A program made the position numbers and the translations under genes. From contig VWZF01005254.1 of assembly GCA_013396755.1 (NCBI GenBank), positions 794,281-858,280 of the forward strand: 64,000 nt of DNA, given 5' to 3'. The notes under the pieces are model-generated. The model was not told the DNA's origin. It worked only from the letters and a program-made list of their open reading frames with translations, and searched no databases. This stretch comes from Sclerurus mexicanus (Eukaryota > Chordata > Aves > Passeriformes > Furnariidae). Below, one piece after another: positions 48,401 to 61,300 of the stretch; the stretch's first letter is position 1; every line of letters starts with the position of its first letter.

Positions 48401-48720
48401 TTCAAGCAGGACTCAGATCCAGCCACTAAGGGGATCAGACTCAGGTAAGGCCATAGAGTTTCTCTTTTTTATACTCACTAATGTGAGATATATGTACAGT
48501 TTTGGTGGATTGTTTGCTTGGGTTTTTGTTTGAATGGCATGCCAAATTGTATTGAGCTGACTTGACTGGGAAATGCAAAAGTAGATGGTGTTACTCCAAG
48601 TAGGAGATAGATGCAAATAAACCACAGTCATCAACTAGCTGTTTCTTTGCTACAACCTGCCTGTAAGGTTTGTTGAAGAGGTTTTTAAAAGCCAACTATT
48701 CCAGCATCAGGTGAGATATT
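42426..48720. other. intergenic, nothing recognised
   Basis: About 6.3 kb of AT-rich sequence. The longest ORF (137 codons, - strand, 42,798-43,211) shows no domain or splice support. There are no CR1 copies or RNA genes that I can recognise. Confidence 0.5.
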
Positions 48721-48888
48721 TTTGAGTTTGTTTGGGTTTTTATGGTGGGCTGTTTGTCTGTTTGTTTGGAGTTTTGTTTTTGGGTCTTTCTGGGTTTTTT
48801 TGTTTTGTTGGGGGGGGTGTTTCTTTTTTGGGTTTTTTTGGTGCGAGTTTTTTTGGTTTTTTGTTTTGTTTTTATTTTTGTATTTGAA
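48721..48888. repeat. G/T-rich low-complexity tract with G runs
   Basis: About 165 bases in which the + strand is nearly all G and T, with repeated GGG runs and one GGGGGGG separated by short T loops. Sequence of this kind can form G-quadruplexes. The Phe/Gly/Trp-rich ORFs across it are compositional artefacts. Confidence 0.85.
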
Positions 48889-51800
48889 ACAGCAGCTACA
48901 GTTACATATCCTAATAAAGGAAGGTATTTGGGAAACATTAAATACAGGTAAATAGTATTGAACAATGGTGGCTAGTCTAAACATATGTATAAATTATAAA
49001 TAAGACTATATAAGTCTAAATAATCTAAATGCATATAGTTGTAAATGAGATATCCAGTGAAGAAGTCCATAACTCAAAAAACTAAAAAAAATGAAGAATA
49101 AACAAAGGTAATCTGTCAGAATTTTGGATGAACTATTTATTAGATAAAGGATGTTATGGTAATTACCTGTATGTGAGGTAAAATATGCAATTGCTTTTCT
49201 TTAAGAATATTCTTGCTAGGTCTCTTGTCTCTTGCAGCAATGCTAAAACATTAAACTGGTCTTATTTCACTCGCCTTCTCTTTTCTACACTGCTTACGGA
49301 GATGGTTTGGAAAGTATGTGGCAATAAGAGGTTCCTGTTCTGACTCGGTTTTCTTTCGAGGGGGAAGTTGTTTGTTTTTTCCTGCTGCTGTCACATAGGT
49401 TATTCTGTTTTATTTGTTTGATTTAGCTGTGGATATAATTATTGCTTACTGTAAAATGGGCTTTTTCATATTTCTGGTATACCTCTTTTTTTGTTAGTCT
49501 TCATTTTTTTCTCTCTTCTTTTCCTAAGGAAGTGAGCTGCTCCTCAGAGACTTACTCCTAGTGTTACAATGCTCCGAAGAATTTGCACCCCCCTTTTAGG
49601 AGTCTCTCTATTCTAGTTCAATATATCTTACGGATCAGTTCAGCCGTCCTATTGGGAGATTTTTTTATTAACTGAAAATTTTCTATATGTACTGAGTAGG
49701 TTTATGAACAGTACCACAGTGAAGAGTTATGCTGTTGCTGAGACTTAAGGTCTACTCGGTGGAAGCAAGTGTATGTTGTCAGCTGCACTGTGAGAGGAAG
49801 GCTTATACCATTCACAAAACCAATTCTAGTACCACAGTTGGCAGAGGGGTAATGAATGAGAGCTTCAGTAGCCCTGATCTTCCTTGCTGAGGAAGGCTAG
49901 TGCAAGGTCAAGCCAGAAACTGTGAGCTGTTTCTTGTCAGGGAGCAAGGACCAAAGGCAGATGACAGGAGCTAGCATCAACAAGCGGGAGTCTGAGTTGC
50001 TGCTCAGTTGGAGAGTAGTTGCACAGCAGGCATAAATACATTCCTTGTTTCAAGCAGGTATGTGCAAGGGCAGCCACATCTCAACAACTCTAAAGGTCTG
50101 TTCATTAGGTAGACTTATGAACATCAGCTGAGAGGGATTTGTTCCAAATGAATGGATTGAGTTCACTTGATCAATGAACTGAAAAAGATCTTGAGGCTGA
50201 TCTGTTGACTCATTAGAGCAAAACAACGCCTTTTTTTTTATTTTTTTTTCTTTTAGAAAACAGTAAAGGGGATAAATGAATTCAAGCAGTGTAATAAAAG
50301 CCCCTAAGCTTCTTGATTTTTGATACTAAAATACTTTTTTTATCATGGAGCTTGCATACTCTGAGATATTCTCTGGGATATTTTATTATTTCAGTAACTC
50401 AGCTTAACATTGCTTCTCTCTCTGTCTTGACCTTAATGGCACACTACCTCACGAAGTACATCTGACTACAAGAGACACCTCTCATTAGAGTTTAAGCTAG
50501 GCTTGCCATCTGTATAGCTGATGAGGGTGGTCTCTCTGTGCTCCTTGGTGAGTGTGCAGATGAGCTTTTATCACATCACCTAGCAAATGTGATGGAAGCA
50601 GACATGCCAGACTCCCTGGGCAGAATGTTACAACTCATTACTTGATTTCATCTTGATCATTTCTCCAGTCTATGCCATATGGTGGTTTTGATTTTACTGT
50701 GTGCCTTTTATCTACTTTATTACTCTCAGGAGGTCGGGCAGCTTCATGACCTTACTCACTAAAGAGGAGATCACAGCATTTGAAAGGAGAAGCTGGTGGC
50801 CCTGTCACCAACGGCATGTTTCTCAATGGAGATCTGTGTCTACTATCACTAGTAGTAGAATTTTTTCCCTGAAAAAAGCAGCCTGCTGTTGCTGAGAGTC
50901 AGTTTTAGCAGCAGCAGTGACCATGCTGTTTTACACATGCAAAATGCTAATTTTTCTGCTATCTTATGAAAACAAGACCCAGTTGTTTTCTTCATTCCAG
51001 TAGAATAAAAACACAAACATCTTTTGCAGACTTAATGTAAAAAATGGAGTAGTAACTCTAATTCTAGACTTTCTTTTTAAGCTGAAAGAAAAATGAATAT
51101 TCAACCAATCAATAAAGGAAGTACATGCTTGATACTATGGGTGGAAAAGATGGGCCAACCTGCATGTGTATGTTACTTAAATTTCTGTCTCTCTCTCTCC
51201 TTTTTCTTTTGTTTTAATGTGGAAACTGGAAAGTCAAAGAAGGCATGAAATATACAAAACATTCAGGCAGGTTTAGTTACTTAATTGAGCCACTAAGTGT
51301 GTTCTTGGTTTGGGCAACAGTCAGTAGGACATATTGCTGGCTTATTGTTACATACTAATTGATGAGAATGTTGGTTTACTGAGAGCACTCTAAAAAAACT
51401 TTCCTATATAGGGGACATAATGTGCTCTTCATTTAATAATGAAAAAAACTAGCTACATCACACTGTAACTTCTTTTAATAAATGTTTTCATCAAACTCTT
51501 AGACAATATATTTTTTCACTTTAATAATGCATTTTCAAATGTGCAAACGAAGCTTGTTTAAAAAAAACATGAGGGAGGTTTTTAAAGGTCCCTTTGTTTT
51601 TTCTTTTTGTGAAGACTTGCTACTTTAATTGTTTAGACTGGCACACTGTGAAAAAATAATAGCAGGGTTTTAATTTGCAAACAACCATACTTTTTACCAG
51701 TGAGGTATAGGTTATACTGATATGACTCACACACGCTCTGTTTTCTCTTCAGGGGACTTAAAAAAACCCCCACCCACTGCACCAAAGCCACAACCTACAT

Positions 51801-52917
51801 ATTTTTCTCAGTTGCTTAAAAAAGGAACATAGGGTGCTGGAAATGCCTTTTTGCTTGATGGACAGCAGCATGTCAATTTAGAGTTCACTCTAGGAAAATA
51901 TAAACCGAAAACTGTAAAAATGGACAGCCTGTCTTCATGTATCAGGGAGGAGACATATCTTTTTAATAATACATCTCCAAAAACTCGAACAAATTCAGAG
52001 AAACTAGAGGAAAAAACCACTCATGGGTAATATGTAATTTCAGAAGCATATGACGGATACTGTATTGCCCATTTGACTTTTACTAGTGGGTTTTCCCCAT
52101 CTGTTTTTCTTCTGAACCACATTCCCCTATCATCACAAGAAGAACTGATCACCCAAAGGTTTCTAATCATACTCTTGAAAACTTTGGAGCCATTTTCAAG
52201 TAGTGCACTGTAATTAGTTTAGCAAAGAAGATAACAACTGTTGGCTAGCACCAAGATACATTGAATAAGGTAAAGAGAATCAAAGTATTTTTTCATGGTG
52301 TTTGATTGGTTCCTCTTGTGTCTAAACCTCTGCTGCTAGTGTCCTTTACCAGACAGTACCAAATACAGAAATATTTCAGACCTACAAAATATGATCTCTT
52401 CTACTGCACTGAATGTCTTTGCTGTGTATTTTCATTAACTTTTCAAAGGATGCTAAAGTTGCTTCAGCCTAAAAATGAGTAAAAAATGAATCCACATTAA
52501 CTGTATGTAAGAAAGAGTTCTTTGTTGTAAACTTACATTAAAAAAGACTAAACATTCCAAGAAACTCTGAACACTCTACCTCCTCCTCATGAACAGTAAT
52601 AATACAATAGAGCAAAGTCTTTCGAAAGAGAATAATGTGTATATCAGTCAGGAATCAAGGTTCAGTTTCCTAAACAAAGCTGTAAGCAATGAATACTGAT
52701 GCATTTAATGACTCTGTATGCACATAAACCCATCAGAGTCTTCCAGGTAAAGAGGTTTTGCTTTGCAAAGATCTGAGTTGAGGAAGTCAGAAACCCAAAA
52801 CACCACGTGCGGCTGCTGCTTCACTGTGTGCACTGCGTCAGCCTGGGGGAAAAATAGTTAAGAAATTCGAAGCATTTTGGGCAAAAGTATATTAAGGTGT
52901 ACTAATGCATTTCTGTT
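48889..52917. other. intergenic, nothing recognised
   Basis: No gene, RNA or repeat family recognised. Short chance ORFs only. Confidence 0.5.
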
Positions 52918-53010
52918 GTGAGTTTTTTGTGGGTTTTGTTTGTTTGGGGTTTTGGGAGGTTTTTGTGTGGGGGTGTTTTTTGTTGTTTGGGTTTTTTGGT
53001 TTTTTTTAGG
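52918..53010. repeat. G/T-rich low-complexity tract
   Basis: + strand almost purely G and T (units such as GTTTTTTG and GGGTTTT), with several GGG runs. Same character as 48,721-48,888. Confidence 0.82.
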
Positions 53011-54254
53011 TAATCTTTACTGGGATATATGCTCTTATTTGTAATGGTAAAGTGCAGTAGTTGTACCTTACACTTAATAAAGGATATGGGGAACTTACAG
53101 TATTAAGTAAACTCTGCTGAACACGTGCCAGGTGGAATCAGTAACCCAAAGATATGTTCTTGCAAAACTATAACACAGAATTGTATTACACTAGAAGTAG
53201 TGCTTGCTGATCTTTTTCATTCACATTTACATGATTGTGTTGTTGACTTTGGTACCTTTCAGCTAGGAGGCTGAATCTCACTTCTCCCATATGTATAGGA
53301 GCTATCCAACCTTCTCACTGGAAATTAGGACAACAGGAGAAATAGATTTCTAAGTGAGATAGTTTGAGATATTAATAGCTTACATACAGGACAACAGGCA
53401 TGGCTTTTGGTTTTACTGTATACTTAGTTGTCTGCCTTACTTTGCAGATGGAAGTTTGAAAATGCAAGTTTTAAGTGTTTTGGAAGTAATACAAACATCT
53501 TGGGTTTACATATCTAAATTCTGCTTAAGCTGCGTCCTCAAAAAATCTTAAAGAGTGACTATTGTAATATCTTCAACAACAGCAAACAGATGTTCCAATT
53601 TTTTTCTGTATAAATACATCTGTCTTGCTTGATCTTAATATACAGTGACTTTTTTTAAGAACATGTCAACACTGTTCTTTCAAACTAACTAACAGAATCC
53701 TGTGGACATTCTTCTTTCAGTATTTTTGTAACTTCTTCACATACATTTATTATTTACCAATACTGAAAAGCAAGACGCTATCTCTGCCCTGAAGACTTTG
53801 AAAAGAGCAACTGGCCTCTGTTGAGAAACATGGCATTATCAGTGACATGAGTGATCATGTATGGCCCAAGCTTGAAATTAAAGTAAATATGACTAACATT
53901 TTATTCTCCATCATCCATGCAAAATACCTGTAGCAGCTATGTAAAAAAAAGGTAATCACTGCAGGATTGTTTTATCCAGTGCACTTAATATTTTGTGTAA
54001 GTATGTTGTTCAGAAATGTTGCATAATTTGAGCAAATGAGACTTGCTTTTTAATTACACATACCTATTTGAATGTGAAATTGAGTATACAAATCAAAAGG
54101 GCTCTCTTTGTTTTGAGGGGGTCTATTTGTTTAAAAATTGATCATCTCAGGGAAAAAAAAAAAAAAGAGCTCATCGCTTCCACAGTCTTTAGAAAGCAAA
54201 CTTCAAGACTTTATGCTCAAGTCCTTTTGTCTTTTCAACTTGGTAGTACTTGTA
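53011..54254. other. intergenic, nothing recognised
   Basis: AT-rich, with no reading frame or repeat recognised. Confidence 0.5.
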
Positions 54255-54408
54255 ACAAAAAACCCTCAACAAACAAACAAAAAAAAAACCCAAATCAAAA
54301 CAAAAAACAACAAAAACACCCCAAAGAACCAAACAAAACCCCACCAAACAAACAAACAAACAAAAACCAAAACCAACAACAAACAACAAAAAAAAAACCA
54401 CCCCAAAA
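54255..54408. repeat. A/C-rich low-complexity tract
   Basis: About 150 bases almost free of G and T on the + strand (AAAC, AACAAA and CCCC units). It is the mirror image of the G/T tracts. The Lys/Asn/Gln-rich ORFs across it are spurious. Confidence 0.85.
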
Positions 54409-56130
54409 GAAGGCATTTTGCATTGTTTACTCTGCGTTATTCTAGACGTATTTTTATAAATTCTTACTGGACTTTCATTATCCCTGTTTCTTTTTCCTTT
54501 AACACTAAATTTTCTAGTGTTTTTTCATGTTATTTGACAGCTACTGCCTTCAGTCACTGGGTTTTATGTGCAAGCTAAAGCTCTTGGAATTTCTGCAATC
54601 TGGAAGGCAATGAGTAATACACAACTCTTTTGCCACACTTGACCTTGCGAAATGTGTCATGGAACTTATCAATTATTTCCAGATACTATATATATAGTAT
54701 ATCTACTACATATCAACACCAAACACAAACATACCCCTTGCTAAGAAAACACATTTTCCATATGCTTGCAATATATTGTTTACAAGAGGCAAAGAGAAAC
54801 ATTATTGCAGTTAATGCAAACACAAAGTTTTATCACGAAAATCTCTCCTTTGGGTATTTAATTTTGGTCTTGTTGTAATGAAGAGAAAGAGTATTTAATC
54901 GTGTGATTGCCATAAGCCCTGTCTGTAAGCAGCTAAATACCAGATGACAGAGACTGCACCCATTCTGTCAAGCTCACATAGCAAGGACTACTGTGAAATA
55001 CGATATAATAGCATGGTTTTCATCTAATACTTCTTGAGAAAGGAAATGCAGTTTGCTGTTCAGGAACTTTCTGTTACAAGGAAACAGTTCCAAATAGAGC
55101 ATGCATAGAATTTCCAAATTTCATTTCATAACTGGGTACAATTTATCTATTTTGCAGTGTCATTTTGTAACATGCTATTTGGCTCATCATGATGAAATAG
55201 GTCTAGGTTTCCACTTCACATATACTGCTCCGTAGTTCTCTGAGGGGTTGTGAAATGCTCAGCCAAAACATCTCTCCCATAAAGTTGCTGAGAGAATAGC
55301 CAAAGCAAGTAACTAACAAAAAGAGTACCTAATCTTGAAAAAGAGGCAACTGTAATAACTCTCGAATGCTACCAATCTAAATCATTTAAATAATGGGACC
55401 ATGGGAAGCAGTTGGGTATTTTTGAAGTGGACTAGCTGTCTGAACAAGAGTAATTCTGAAACAGCCAATGTGAAACAAGAATGCATTTTGAGACAAACCT
55501 ATCGGTCAAACAATTGTCCTGAGAAAAAAGGTTTTTCAAAATGAGATGCCATTGCCAAGAGCAATCCAACATGAATTTGATCCACAAGAAGAGCAGTGAT
55601 GTGAGAAAAAAGCTAAGGTGTGGGTTTTTTCCTTTTCTTCAAACATTCATGATATTCATGTATCAAGGATAAAAGAAACAGAAAAGACTCGTTTACAAAA
55701 ATGCTCACCAGTTTTATGTTGTTTCATGATGTTGCAAATTACTTAAAATCGTCATTTTAACCCTTTCTAGGTTAATTCTACCTCCACCTCTAAAATGTTC
55801 TCCCAGTACTGTTTGATACCCTAAATACATGTTAATTCAAATTCCTTTACCGACAGCATATTTGTAGTTGTTTGCCTCGTGTCTCAACATCACTTGTAAT
55901 ACTCAGATAAAGCATATTCGAATGGGGGAAATTTCAGAAAGAAGAGAAATGCTTTCCTGTTTTCAGGCCCAGTTTCAAGGTGATCACTCTCCAAAACATT
56001 CAGACTGCAGTGGATTTTCTTCTACCACAGTACAGCTCTCCGACTGGATTCTGAGTATTAAATTTTTATTTATTTCATACTGGGCATGTTTGAATAGCAT
56101 GTGATTTTGAAAGGTTTATCATGTACTCTC
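54409..56130. other. intergenic upstream of OTULIN
   Basis: AT-rich, with no gene recognised. It includes an 18-base perfect palindrome at 54,683-54,700. Confidence 0.5.
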
Positions 56131-56660
56131 CATGCAGGTTTCCCCCCGGCCCGGGGTTGCGAAAGGTGTATCCGAATTTGGTGATGCTCTCCTTGCTCCC
56201 GGACGAGACTCCCAGGCTCCGACGCGCCCCCGCGGTGGTGCCGCGCACACCTGCGCCCCGGGCAGCGCGGCGCGTCCGACCACCGGGAAGCGACCCCGAT
56301 TTCTGCCCTCCCCTGTGTTTACCGCTGCCTTCCAGCTCGGGCACTGCCATTTACGCCGCTTTTACTTCGCCTGTAATTCGGGTGGGTGACTGCACTCCCG
56401 CGGCGGCCCGCCGAGCGCTGGCGCCGCCGCGCACACACACTGCGCGGGGGGCCGGGCCCGCGGCCTGCGCTGGGCGAGGAGGAGGCAGGGGAGGCAGGGA
56501 AGAGGCAGGCAGGGGGNAGCGGGGACGGGGCGGCCGGCGGGTCCCGGGTGGCGCTGCCCCTCCGGCCGGCCCCGCGCACACTGCAGCTGCAGGGCGGCAT
56601 CCAGCCCGCGGTGCCCAGCGACCCTCCCGGACCCGCCTGAATTGTCCCAGAGCCATTTAG
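56131..56660. promoter_or_regulatory. OTULIN: CpG island, probable OTULIN promoter and first exon
   Basis: Abrupt switch from AT-rich sequence to about 500 bases very rich in G, C and CpG, including CGCGGCGGCC-type runs. An unresolved base lies at 56,517. It lies 1.3 kb upstream of the first recognisable OTULIN exon, on the same strand. Long ORFs in every frame reflect the lack of AT-rich stop codons. One frame (ATG 56,121 to a possible donor at 56,381) would join in phase with exon 57,975, but it resembles no OTULIN N-terminus I know, so I do not call it coding. Confidence 0.7.
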
Positions 56661-56737
56661 GGATCCCAAAACCCACGCAGGGACCCCCCCTGACCCAGTT
56701 AGGGACGCCCAGACCCGTGAGTCCGCAGGAGGCCACC

Positions 56738-57172
56738 AGGCGGATCGGAGGGATGGAGCGCCTCTCCCGTAAGGAATTGCCGAGAGACTTAGGATTGTTC
56801 AGCCTGGAAAAGAGAAGCTTTGGGGTGGCCTAGTTGCGACCTTCGAGTGGCTGAAGGGAGCCCACAAGAAATATGGAGAGGGACTTTTTAGAGCGTGTAG
56901 AGATGGGACAAGGGGGAATGATTGCAAACTGAAAGAGGGCAGGTTTATATTAGATACTAGGAAAAAATTCTTTACCGTGAGGGTGGTGAGGCACTGGAAC
57001 AGGTTGCCCAGAGAAGCTGTGGATGCTCCATCCCTGGAAGTGCTCAAGGCCAGGTTGGCTGGGTCTCTGAGCAACCTGGTCTAGGGAAAGGTGTCCCTGC
57101 CCATAGCAGGGGAATTGTAAGTGAGTGGTCTTTAAAGTCTCTTCCAGCCCAGGCTGTTCTGTGAGTTCTGTG
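56738..57172 (+). mobile_element. CR1 LINE fragment, sense, in OTULIN 5' region
   Basis: Begins at GGATGGAGCGCCTCTCC, continues through GATTGTTCAGCCTGGAAAAG, the WLKGAHKKYG and LDTRKKFFTVRVVRHWNRLP coding remnants and ASLEVLKARLAG, and ends with TTCTGTGAGTTCTGTG. It starts about 80 bases after the CpG island, so it probably lies in OTULIN intron 1 or in the 5' UTR. Confidence 0.93.
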
Positions 57173-57974
57173 CTGGGGGACAGCTTGGTCCACAGCAGGG
57201 CTCGAGTGCTGAAGGGCAGTAACATCTGTAAGCACAGGTTTGTTAGGACACTTTAACCTGGAGATAGAAACATGTTGTGCAGTTTTAAGTGTATACAGTG
57301 GTTATTAAGACTGTGAGTTCTGAGATTATCAGCCTAGGCAGTAATGAAGTGTCTGAAACATGAATATGGCAACTGCAAAGCAACCCATAACCCTTTGAGA
57401 GGGTTACGTGTCCATTTAAAATAAATATCCCTGAAAATTTACTGTACAGGCACATTCTAAACCTTTGGAGAGCTTGCTAGAATGGGTTTTAGAAATCTTG
57501 TCTTGATGCCTTGAGCATCATATTGGAAGACATAAAGATTGGAAATTTTTGCACTAAGGATTATTCTGGTGCAATGGAAGTTGCATGGAGCTCCAGGTGA
57601 GTTCGTAAAAGTCCTTGTCTTGCAGGACTGAAACTTGTTTCACTGGGCTTTTTGTTAATCCTCAGGTTTTTACGTGATAATGCACCTTGAGAGCAGCAAC
57701 TGTTCAGTCAGTGGGTTGTGTTTGAGGAATTGGCATGGCTTAGCCTTGGTAAGAAGCAGAATTGACTTGCCAGTGGGTTGAGTTTGAAAACAGCTTGGGT
57801 GCTCTCTCATTTTACCCAACTGCTCTAGATTTTGCTCCTGGTTTCAGAAAATTTATGCACCCTCTGAATCCTTAGAATGTAACATAACTATTCAAATATT
57901 GTAATTTTCTGAAAACGTGCTTTTGTTCTCCTGTGAGAGATACTCTTCATATATTTCTCTGTTTTCAAAGCCAG
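57173..57974. other. probable OTULIN intron 1
   Basis: No repeat or exon recognised. It ends in the pyrimidine-rich stretch and CCAG acceptor before 57,975. Confidence 0.55.
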
Positions 57975-58300
57975 GATAATTTTCAAGGGTGGATGACAGA
58001 ACCAACCAGCCTTTCTGCAGGTGCAGAACAGAAAAAAGAGAGTGTACCCACACAGCTGATGAAGCACGAAAAGGAAGTTGATGTTGCTTCTGAGGAACCT
58101 GCTTCAGCAAATGCAGCTACAGACCTGAAAGAGCAGGCTACATCGGAAATAAGTAAAGACTACATATACAGAAGTAGTGGGAGACCTGAGAAGATAAATA
58201 TGATGACATCACTTGTGACAGGTCAGGATGAAGCTAGAAACTCTGGACTATATCTATCTGCGTCTAGTAATTGTTCAGCAGTGGAGTCACCTGATGAGAG
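57975..58300 (+). CDS. OTULIN: OTULIN N-terminal exon (long, acidic, disordered)
   Basis: Bounded by an acceptor at CAAAGCCAG (a second AG at 58,019-58,020 is possible) and the donor GAGAGGTGAGG. It is open throughout and ends with two bases of a codon that complete as Ser in exon 60,699, giving SPDERSEEDMYR. It is Glu-, Ser- and Ala-rich with no domain, probably disordered. The first Met is at 57,993, in a weak context (T at -3). I assign it to OTULIN because of its position, strand and phase match. I recognise no counterpart in the human protein. Confidence 0.78.
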
Positions 58301-61300
58301 GTGAGGAATTTTTTTTTTTAATATAGACTAACAGTTTTTCTGTAGAAAGGGAGGGATACTCTCAGTTCATGAAGGTAAAATTTCTTGGCAAAATTAGTTA
58401 ACGTCTTAGTGAAATAGGTCTAAATGTCACATCTTAAAATTTGAAGGCCACTTTCACCCTTTAGATAAATTGCGTATTTTTGTAGTTTATTAAAGGTTCC
58501 CCATCTAAGGGAATAACTGATGTGGCATTAAAGATAGCATGCAGAGCAAGGGAAACTAAAAATGGAATGCATATCTCTCTGAATGCTTTGTTAGGTGCAG
58601 AAGATTCTACATGACATAATAGTTCTGTTTGTTCTAATATGCCTTTATGTAAACTATTAATAGCTGTGAGTTTAATCTGACATAAAAGATTAAATATTCT
58701 TCCCTTCATGATAATAAACAGAAGACTTTAAGCATTGAGTTTGCTTTTGTATGATATTTTCAACACTGGGAGTTCTAGTCGTGCAGATATATAAATACAA
58801 AACTACTTGTATTTTGCCCATAGTTGTTTTCCTTTGCTCCAGCTTGGTTTTGCTTGCTGTTGTATTAATTTGTTGGGATTTAGGGTTTGTTGGTTTTTTT
58901 TTGATGGTGTGAGTTTTTTGTTGTTGTTGTTGTTTGTTTTCAAAATGAAAACCCCAGGATAATCTAAGTAAAACCTATTGTATTTTTTTTCCTTGGTATC
59001 TAGGCAGTATCCCAAAGTAACAATTTCCCCTGCCCTGACATCTCCCATAGGGTCCCTTGTAGCAACAGGTTTCTTTATGGTCACTTTATATCTTAAATGC
59101 TTGCTTTATAGATAAGCTAGGCTAGAGATTGCTGTCTGATACAGAGTTGTGTGGGTTTTTTCATAGTATTTTCAAGGTTATTAAGTATTCTTGGAATTCT
59201 TCACAAACCCTAATGGACTTTAAACTCTGCTGAGAAATTAGGCTTTGTCCAGTGCCACAGTGTAACAAGGATAAAGACTTGAAACAACTATTTCTATGCT
59301 TTTTATTCTCTTGAGTGAAAACTGAACTGTGGTTTGATGTGACAGCACTGTAGATGGATTTCCTGGTATTAACCTATATTGGTCTTTATACTAAACATTT
59401 TTTTTTTTGTTCTCAAGGTAAATATATCCAAATGATCTGAGTAAACTGATAGTAATCTAATTACCAGCGGGGTACATTAAACCCTTACTTGCAATCTTCC
59501 TGTTTGTCTTCTCTTAGTGGTGTCAGAGCAGGCAGGGTCGCTGCCTTAAGTTCTTCCTGGTCTTCTACAAGCACACTGTGGTTTGAGTTTGGGTTCTTTT
59601 GAGTAGTAGAGTAGAAGCTACTAGTAGTAGTGGGCAAGGAGTAAAAGCCTGACAGCCTTTTTTTCTGCACATGTACTTTCTTCAAAATACAGACTTTCAA
59701 TGTGAGCTTCTTTTAGTGGAAAGCCTAAATAATACTAATATGTTTAGTGTTGTATGTTTTTTTTGAAGTATTTTCAATGTGAGACTGTGATTACTTTTTG
59801 AAAGCTTATTTGCTGGATGTAATTATATGACAAATGCCACTCAGAATCATGTTTCAAGGATGTGCAATTTAAGGACAATTTTTTGAACGTTGTGTGGACC
59901 TACATTGCCAGTAATGTTCATATCGAAGCTGTGAGATCCCTTCTTGTTAATGCTAAGCTGTACAGAGAAACAATATTCTTGTAGGCCATCATTTCTTCCC
60001 TCATGCTCATAGCTTGACTTCAGAATGTCTGTATGTAGGCTCAAATGGAGATATTTGACTATTAAGGCAACGTACCTTGGCCAAAAAGCCCATATTATTT
60101 GAGGAAGTAATGTTTGTCTGGATGTCATGTAGCCTGTAAGCTGCAGTTTGGATCATGTTAGAGCTTTTACTTTGAGCTGGTAACATTCAAACCATCTGCA
60201 GGTAGTTGGCTACTTTTCATCATATTCTGTCATGTGTTCTGCTCAGTACTGCACAGGTTGCTTAGTCCAGTGGTGTGTACGTACAAAGCTCTTTTGAGTA
60301 ATGACTTCTTAATTGCATGCATAGGTTGCATTATTCATATATGCAGCAAAAAGGCACGTTGGCTTGTGTCTTTTGCAAATTTATACTTGAAAATTTAAAA
60401 ATGCAATGGGACTGTAGTATCTGTCCAGCCAGAGAAGAGAAATTCAGGCAGTGATTCATTAGCAACATAGGTGCCACAGATACAGGAGGGGAACAGTTGA
60501 GAAGTTTCTTAAACTTTTTCTTTTTTGAGAGCTAATGTTGTTTCTATGAAAATGTGTAAGATGGAAAGCAAATTGATCTAAAAAAAAATAACTGTAGAAA
60601 GACTTTAATCCTTGCCTGAATCATGAATAAGGGAAAAGGTTGAAAAAGAGTGTAAGATTTGTGCTGTTAATTGAGGTATGTGTTGTTTTTTATTGCAGTG
60701 AGGAGGACATGTATCGTGATGCAGAAGAAATAGAGAGAGAGAAAATACTACTTCGTGAGACTAACTCTTCAGGTACAACTGAACTTTGTATGAAGTTTGA
60801 AATATGGTATTACAATTCACTGTAGCACTGTTTGTGATGTTTTGACACCCTCGTTTCTATATCTGCACAGATGTCTATGTGCAATAGAAATTACTTGACT
60901 GAGTACATTGTACAGTTAAATTCACAAAAAGATCAACTTTTTGTAAAATTAGTTGCTCTTAGTATATTATTCCTGTGTTTGTGTAGTTACTTTACAAGCG
61001 AATGTTAATCCTTTGGAAAGAGTCACAGCCTATATTACAAGTAAGTGTTGTGCTTGAAAATTACTGATTTATAGTCATCATAGCAGCATCTGTTGCTGGG
61101 ATGCCTTGATCAGCTTAGTGCTATCTGTTTTGGAAGGAAGGCTTTTGGGATTCCAAGATGTTCCTAAAATGTATTTCTTCTTTCTACTATTTTCACTGAC
61201 TTACTCAGAAAGATCTATCATCTCGCAGCAGAAAGATATTGTTGAATATCTTTCTGCTTGCTAAGAAATGAAGAGTACTTTGCTATTTTCTACTCTTTGC

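Noticed and set aside
54068..54578. Two Lys/Asn/Gln-rich ORFs
   Set aside because: Direct translation of an A/C-rich low-complexity tract.
56121..56660. 179-codon ORF across the CpG island
   Set aside because: Includes an N; Arg/Pro/Ala-rich as expected from GC-rich sequence; no match to an OTULIN N-terminus.
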